Notes under the pieces: model-generated | What the model was told of the DNA's origin: nothing | The model's database searches: none | Seen by the model: only the letters and a program-made list of their open reading frames with translations | Shown here: positions 15,279 through 19,088 of the stretch, one piece after another | Layout: each line of letters starts with the position of its first letter | Numbering within the stretch: position 1 is the first letter of the stretch | Made by a program: the position numbers and the translations under genes | Origin: Bacteroidales bacterium | GTDB lineage: Bacteria > Bacteroidota > Bacteroidia > Bacteroidales > UBA7960 | Assembly (NCBI GenBank): GCA_007123065.1 | Contig: SKSI01000047.1 | Location: 1-19,088 of the forward strand | Direction: 5' to 3' | Length of the DNA stretch: 19,088 nucleotides

Positions 15279-16639
15279 TATTGTTGTTTTTGTATCAGAC
15301 TTTGTTTGATAAGCGGACACAGCCGGTCGATATCACCTGCCCCCATTGTAAGAACCACTTCTGTTTGTGCCGTGGTGAGGTAGTCGATCATATCTTCTTT
15401 GCTTAAGTGTTGGCTGCTGGTGTTTTGTATTTTGCTTATGATTAACCCGGTATTTACCCCTTTAATGGGTTTTTCCCTTGCCGGATAGATGTCCAGTAAG
15501 ATTGCCTCATCCAGCAGCTCGAGGCTTTCTGCAAACTGAACGGCCATATCTCTTGTCCGGGAGAACAGATGCGGTTGAAATACTCCTGTGACTTTTTTCC
15601 CTGGCCACATCTCACGTACCGATCTGATGCAGGCAGCAATTTCTGCCGGATGGTGCGCGTAATCGTCAATGTAAATGGTGTTTTTTGTTTGTAAATGGAT
15701 TTCAAAACGGCGTTTTACACCGGTGAAGCTGTTTAGTCCTGCCCGGATATCGTCCGGACTGATGCCTGCCTGGTGTGCCAGTGCAGCAGCAGCAATGGCG
15801 TTTTCCAGATTATGCCTTCCGGGGTATTGCAGGGCAATTCCCGTCAGCTGCAGCCTTCCATCCAGGTCTGCCCGGTACCTGCCGTCCTGAATGTGAATGT
15901 TTTTCAGGTAATATGCAGCAGGCGGTTCTATATCATAATCCGTTGTTCCTGTTGTTGCAGATAGTTCTTCCTCAATGCCTTTGCGCAACAACAGATGTCC
16001 GCTGGGGTCCAGGTTCTGAATAAACAAGTCAAAAGACTCCAACAACTTTTTCCGGTTTCCATAAATGTCAAGGTGATCGCTGTCAACCGAACTGATAAGC
16101 GCAAGACGGGGTCTTAGATGCAGGAACGACCGGTCAAACTCATCGGCCTCCGCGATCAGCCATTCTGCATTGGTATCACCAATGTAGTTGCTGTTGTAGT
16201 TGAGACTGATGCCCCCCAGGAAAGAGAGGCAGGGTGTCCCGGAATACTTCATAATGTGGGTCAGCATCGCGCAAATGGTCGTTTTGCCGTGTGTTCCTGC
16301 AACAGCTATGGTTGGCATTGTTTCTGAAAGCATTCCAAGCACTTTGGCCCGCTTGATGATAGGAATATCCCGTTGTTTAAGGTGTTGAAACAGCTTTGTA
16401 TCCTCGGGAACAGCCGGTGTGTGAATAGCCATCTCTGGTGTCTGACCAATCAGTGACGGATCGTCATCAAAGAATACTTCAATGCCTTCATTCTGCAACG
16501 CTTGTGTCAGATCAGAATGCGTTTTGTCATAGCCGCATACATGGACACCCCGGCCGTGGAAGTGACGCGCCAGGGCACTCATGCCAATCCCTCCGATGCC
16601 GAGAAAGAATAATTGTTGTATGTCGTTTAAGTTCCTCAT
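15278..16639 (-). CDS. murC: UDP-N-acetylmuramate--L-alanine ligase
   Basis: Adds L-alanine to UDP-MurNAc, the first amino-acid step of peptidoglycan precursor synthesis (cytoplasm). At 453 residues it is of normal Mur ligase length. The N-terminal nucleotide-binding domain has FLGIGGIGMSALARHFHGRG (12-31). The ATP loop is AGTHGKTT (114-121), the metal/substrate motif EADEFDRSF (164-172), and GRHNLENA precedes the C-terminal domain, which carries DDYAHHPAEI from 325. Its start overlaps the murG stop by four bases (ATGA) and its stop overlaps the ftsQ start by one base, so translation is probably coupled on both sides. Confidence 0.98.
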   Translation of the reverse strand: MRNLNDIQQLFFLGIGGIGMSALARHFHGRGVHVCGYDKTHSDLTQALQNEGIEVFFDDDPSLIGQTPEMAIHTPAVPEDTKLFQHLKQRDIPIIKRAKVLGMLSETMPTIAVAGTHGKTTICAMLTHIMKYSGTPCLSFLGGISLNYNSNYIGDTNAEWLIAEADEFDRSFLHLRPRLALISSVDSDHLDIYGNRKKLLESFDLFIQNLDPSGHLLLRKGIEEELSATTGTTDYDIEPPAAYYLKNIHIQDGRYRADLDGRLQLTGIALQYPGRHNLENAIAAAALAHQAGISPDDIRAGLNSFTGVKRRFEIHLQTKNTIYIDDYAHHPAEIAACIRSVREMWPGKKVTGVFQPHLFSRTRDMAVQFAESLELLDEAILLDIYPAREKPIKGVNTGLIISKIQNTSSQHLSKEDMIDYLTTAQTEVVLTMGAGDIDRLCPLIKQSLIQKQQ

Positions 16640-17787
16640 CCCTGGCCGTTGACCACTTTATAATTTGTTCTTACAATACTGAGTGCCACGCCCGCAATCA
16701 CTTCGGCTGCATTTCGGTAGGAAAGGCCTGCCATTTTCTCCTTTAGCTTGTGCATCCTTTCATCATCAAATATCAGTGACACAATTTCTTCTCCGAGTTT
16801 CTCCCGTGCCTGGACATCCTTTATCATCACAGCGGCGTGTTGGTTAACCAATGCCATCGCATTTTTTGTCTGATGATCCTCGGCCACATTGGGAGAGGGG
16901 ATCAGGATTGCCGGTTTCCGGATGACACAGAGCTCAGAAACGGCAATCGCTCCCGCCCGGCTTACCACAAGATCAGCAGCAGCATATGCATAATCCATCC
17001 TGTTGATAAATTGTCTTACCGCAAGCTGGTTCCTGTTGGTGAGCTGTTGCTGCAACCTTTTTGCGTCTTTGAAATATGTGCTTCCTGTTTGCCATATTAC
17101 CCGGATTCCCTGGTCCGTAAGACTCTTTAGGTGCGCTGCAACGCTCTCGTTGATGGTCCGCGCACCCAGGCTGCCACCTGTAACCAACAATACAGGGCCT
17201 TCGCCTGATAATTTAAAATATTCCAAAGCCTGCTGCCGTTTCCCATCAATTTCGACGACCTCTTCCCTGATCGGATTCCCCGTGATATAAAGTTTTTGCT
17301 TTGGAAAATATTTGTCCATATCTCCATAAGCAACACATATCTTGTCTGCTTTTTTGCCCAGCAGCCTGTTTGTCAGTCCGGGATATGAGTTCTGTTCCTG
17401 GATAAGCACAGGGATTTTCTCTTTTGCTGCGGCCCAGAGCAATGGGCCGCTTGCGTAACCACCCACGCCGATAACTACATCAGGTTTGAACCGTTTTACT
17501 ATCTTTTTTGCACCCCTGATGCTTTTAATCAACTTCCAGGGAAGTAAAATGTTCTTCCATGTAAGTCGCCGCTGCAGTCCGGCAATGTCCAGTCCAATGA
17601 TATGGAACCCCGCTTCCGGTACTTTACGCATCTCCATCCTGCCTTTCGCACCAACGAAGAGTATGCGGGCATCATATACCTTTTTTTTCAATGCTGCAGC
17701 AATGGCAATGGCAGGAAATACGTGTCCGCCTGTACCTCCCCCTGCAATAATGACCTTCAGTGCGCTATGTTGTTTCTCCTGTTCCAT
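16636..17787 (-). CDS. murG: Undecaprenyl-PP-MurNAc-pentapeptide GlcNAc transferase
   Basis: Transfers GlcNAc from UDP-GlcNAc to lipid I, producing lipid II on the cytoplasmic face of the inner membrane. The 383 residues form a GT-B glycosyltransferase: GGGTGGH at 16-22, GVGGYASG at 107-114, EQNSYPG at 131-137, GGSLGAR at 204-210, and the UDP-GlcNAc motif RAGAIAVSELC at 277-287 with PNVAEDHQTKNA after it. The only sensible ATG overlaps the end of ftsW by 23 bp, and its stop overlaps murC (ATGA). The tail ends in KVVNGQG. Confidence 0.98.
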   Translation of the reverse strand: MEQEKQHSALKVIIAGGGTGGHVFPAIAIAAALKKKVYDARILFVGAKGRMEMRKVPEAGFHIIGLDIAGLQRRLTWKNILLPWKLIKSIRGAKKIVKRFKPDVVIGVGGYASGPLLWAAAKEKIPVLIQEQNSYPGLTNRLLGKKADKICVAYGDMDKYFPKQKLYITGNPIREEVVEIDGKRQQALEYFKLSGEGPVLLVTGGSLGARTINESVAAHLKSLTDQGIRVIWQTGSTYFKDAKRLQQQLTNRNQLAVRQFINRMDYAYAAADLVVSRAGAIAVSELCVIRKPAILIPSPNVAEDHQTKNAMALVNQHAAVMIKDVQAREKLGEEIVSLIFDDERMHKLKEKMAGLSYRNAAEVIAGVALSIVRTNYKVVNGQG

Positions 17788-18940
17788 CCACTACATGTAT
17801 ATTTTCTGACACATTTTGTTCTTCTTCAATACTTCGGCTGACACTAAGTATGATTCCGATAGAAAGACTTGTAAACCAAAGTGACGTGCCACCCATGCTC
17901 ACAAGCGGCAACGGCTGACCGGTAATGGGTAACAGATTTACTGCAACTGCCATATTTATCATTGCCTGGAATACCAGACTGAAACTCAATCCTGCCGCCA
18001 GCAAAGCCCCAAAAGTACCCGGGCTTTTATGGGCAATGCGTATCCCCCTGTATAGCAATATTAAATACAGCAACAATACAGTGAACCCTCCTGCAAGACC
18101 GTACTCCTCAATGATGATGGCATAGATGAAGTCAGAGTAAGCCTGTGGTAAAAAGTTTCGCTGTGTGGAATTGCCGGGCAGTTTGCCTATCACCCCACCC
18201 GTGGCAATGGCAATTTTCGCCTGGTCCGCCTGATAAGTATTGGCCTGCTCCTTATTGGTAAAGCTGTTGATCCGGTTTTGCCAGGTCTGGACGCGTCCAC
18301 CGTCAGGCATGCTGCTCAATATCAGAATCATAATTCCCGCCCCTGCTATGGCAACCCCCAGCAGTACAGCGATATGTCTTACGTTCACCCTCCCAATGAA
18401 CATCAAAACAATGGAAGAGACAAACAAAACAGCAGCCGTGGAGAAATTAGCCGGCATAATCAGTGCACACACGAGAATGACTGGAAATATTAACGGCAAA
18501 AAGGATGTGTGAAAGTCTGAAATATATTCCTGCCGGCGGGTAAGCATCCTGGCAAGGTACATAATCAGTGCCAGCTTGGCAAAATCAGAACTTTGAAAGC
18601 TGATGTTGATGATGGGAAGGGTGATCCAACGACTTGCCTCATGAATGCTGGTACCCCTGAATAATGTGAATAATAACAAAGGTATTGCAATATAAATGGC
18701 AATCTGCGATAGCGTGGAATAATACTTGTATCTGATTTTATGGCTCACAAAGAGCAGGCCAATACCGAGCAGGATGATGACAAGGTGGCGTAGCAGGTAA
18801 TATTCCGTATTGCCTGCCCTGAAACGGTAAGCCAGTGTGCCCGTTGAACTGTAGACCGCTAAAATGGAAACAATGTAAAGGAAAAATACCACAATCCATA
18901 TGGTACGGTCTCCTTTTAAATGTTTCAAAATCGATTGCAT
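17765..18940 (-). CDS. ftsW: Septal peptidoglycan glycosyltransferase FtsW (SEDS family)
   Basis: Polymerises lipid II into glycan strands at the septum together with a class B penicillin-binding protein. At 391 residues with about ten membrane spans it has the SEDS layout. Key parts are a first span (WIVVFFLYIVSILAVY), HEASRWITLP (100-109), and a large periplasmic loop (about 212-268) carrying NSTQRNFLPQAYSDF. The probable catalytic Asp270 sits in SDFIYAIIIEEYGLAGG, and PITGQPLPLVSMGGTSLW is at 338-355. FtsW is favoured over RodA because of the gene neighbours (murG, murC, ftsQAZ). It is the furthest upstream gene here. Its start codon is 12 bp from an 8-bp repeat array, where murD would usually be expected further upstream. 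Confidence 0.96.
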   Translation of the reverse strand: MQSILKHLKGDRTIWIVVFFLYIVSILAVYSSTGTLAYRFRAGNTEYYLLRHLVIILLGIGLLFVSHKIRYKYYSTLSQIAIYIAIPLLLFTLFRGTSIHEASRWITLPIINISFQSSDFAKLALIMYLARMLTRRQEYISDFHTSFLPLIFPVILVCALIMPANFSTAAVLFVSSIVLMFIGRVNVRHIAVLLGVAIAGAGIMILILSSMPDGGRVQTWQNRINSFTNKEQANTYQADQAKIAIATGGVIGKLPGNSTQRNFLPQAYSDFIYAIIIEEYGLAGGFTVLLLYLILLYRGIRIAHKSPGTFGALLAAGLSFSLVFQAMINMAVAVNLLPITGQPLPLVSMGGTSLWFTSLSIGIILSVSRSIEEEQNVSENIHVVDGTGETT

Positions 18941-18952
18941 GTTGAATAAATA

Positions 18953-19088
18953 TGTTTAGTTGTTTAGTTGTTGAGTTGTTGAGTTGTTTAGTTGTTGAGT
19001 TGTTGAGTTGTTTAGTTGTTGAGTTGTTTAGTTGTTGAGTTGTTTAGTTGTTGAGTTGTTTAGTTGTTGAGTTGTTTAGTTGTTGAGT
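18953..19088. repeat. 8-bp tandem array TGTTKAGT upstream of ftsW, running off the window
   Basis: Seventeen perfect 8-bp units fill 18953-19088 with no interruption. Only two variants occur, TGTTTAGT (T) and TGTTGAGT (G), in the order TTGGTGGTGTGTGTGTG. Away from ftsW the array is a strictly alternating 16-bp unit. It reaches the last base of the window, so its true length is unknown. It begins 12 bp before the ftsW start codon. The T variant is identical to a unit beside the AbgT start codon (4371-4378). Confidence 0.98.

Noticed and set aside
15279..15320. Upstream start for ftsQ
   Set aside because: It would overlap murC by 43 bp; the internal ATG forms a TAATG stop-start junction and puts the membrane span right at the N-terminus.

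Overview
The window looks like chromosomal DNA of a Bacteroidota species, probably order Bacteroidales. The FtsZ tail ends in NSFLHDNVD, a form I associate with that phylum. Several genes carry TAnnTTTG-type promoter boxes, and Shine-Dalgarno sequences are largely absent in front of start codons. Assignment below phylum is inference, because no 16S gene or other marker is present.

Layout, left to right. Bases 3-173 are the 3' end of a plus-strand gene cut by the window edge. Every other gene (497-18940) is on the minus strand, so transcription runs from high to low coordinates. Read in that direction, the window opens in an 8-bp tandem repeat (18953 to the window end). It continues with a division and cell-wall (dcw) block, ftsW-murG-murC-ftsQ-ftsA-ftsZ, with overlapping or closely spaced genes. 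Next come an FKBP-type prolyl isomerase lipoprotein and a 94-residue protein of unknown function, closed by a clear intrinsic terminator at 10780-10801. A second block follows: an RluB/RsuA-type pseudouridine synthase, a large AsmA-like protein and ispE. Then come an exported S9 peptidase, an AbgT-family transporter and argS. The argS transcript probably ends at a terminator at 245-261, after crossing a telomere-like hexamer array.

How the genes work together. MurG and MurC make lipid II precursors, FtsW polymerises lipid II at the septum, and FtsQ/A/Z build the divisome. IspE belongs to the MEP isoprenoid pathway, which ultimately supplies undecaprenyl phosphate. The S9 peptidase and AbgT transporter may form a peptide-handling pair, but that is only inferred from adjacency.

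The most unusual structure is not coding. Four intergenic tandem arrays with short units (6 or 8 bp) are packed against gene ends. The 8-bp arrays share a GTTG-NNNN unit plan, mix two or more unit variants in ordered patterns, and two of them flank the AbgT gene in opposite orientations. No complete defence system, mobile element, CRISPR array or RNA gene was recognised.
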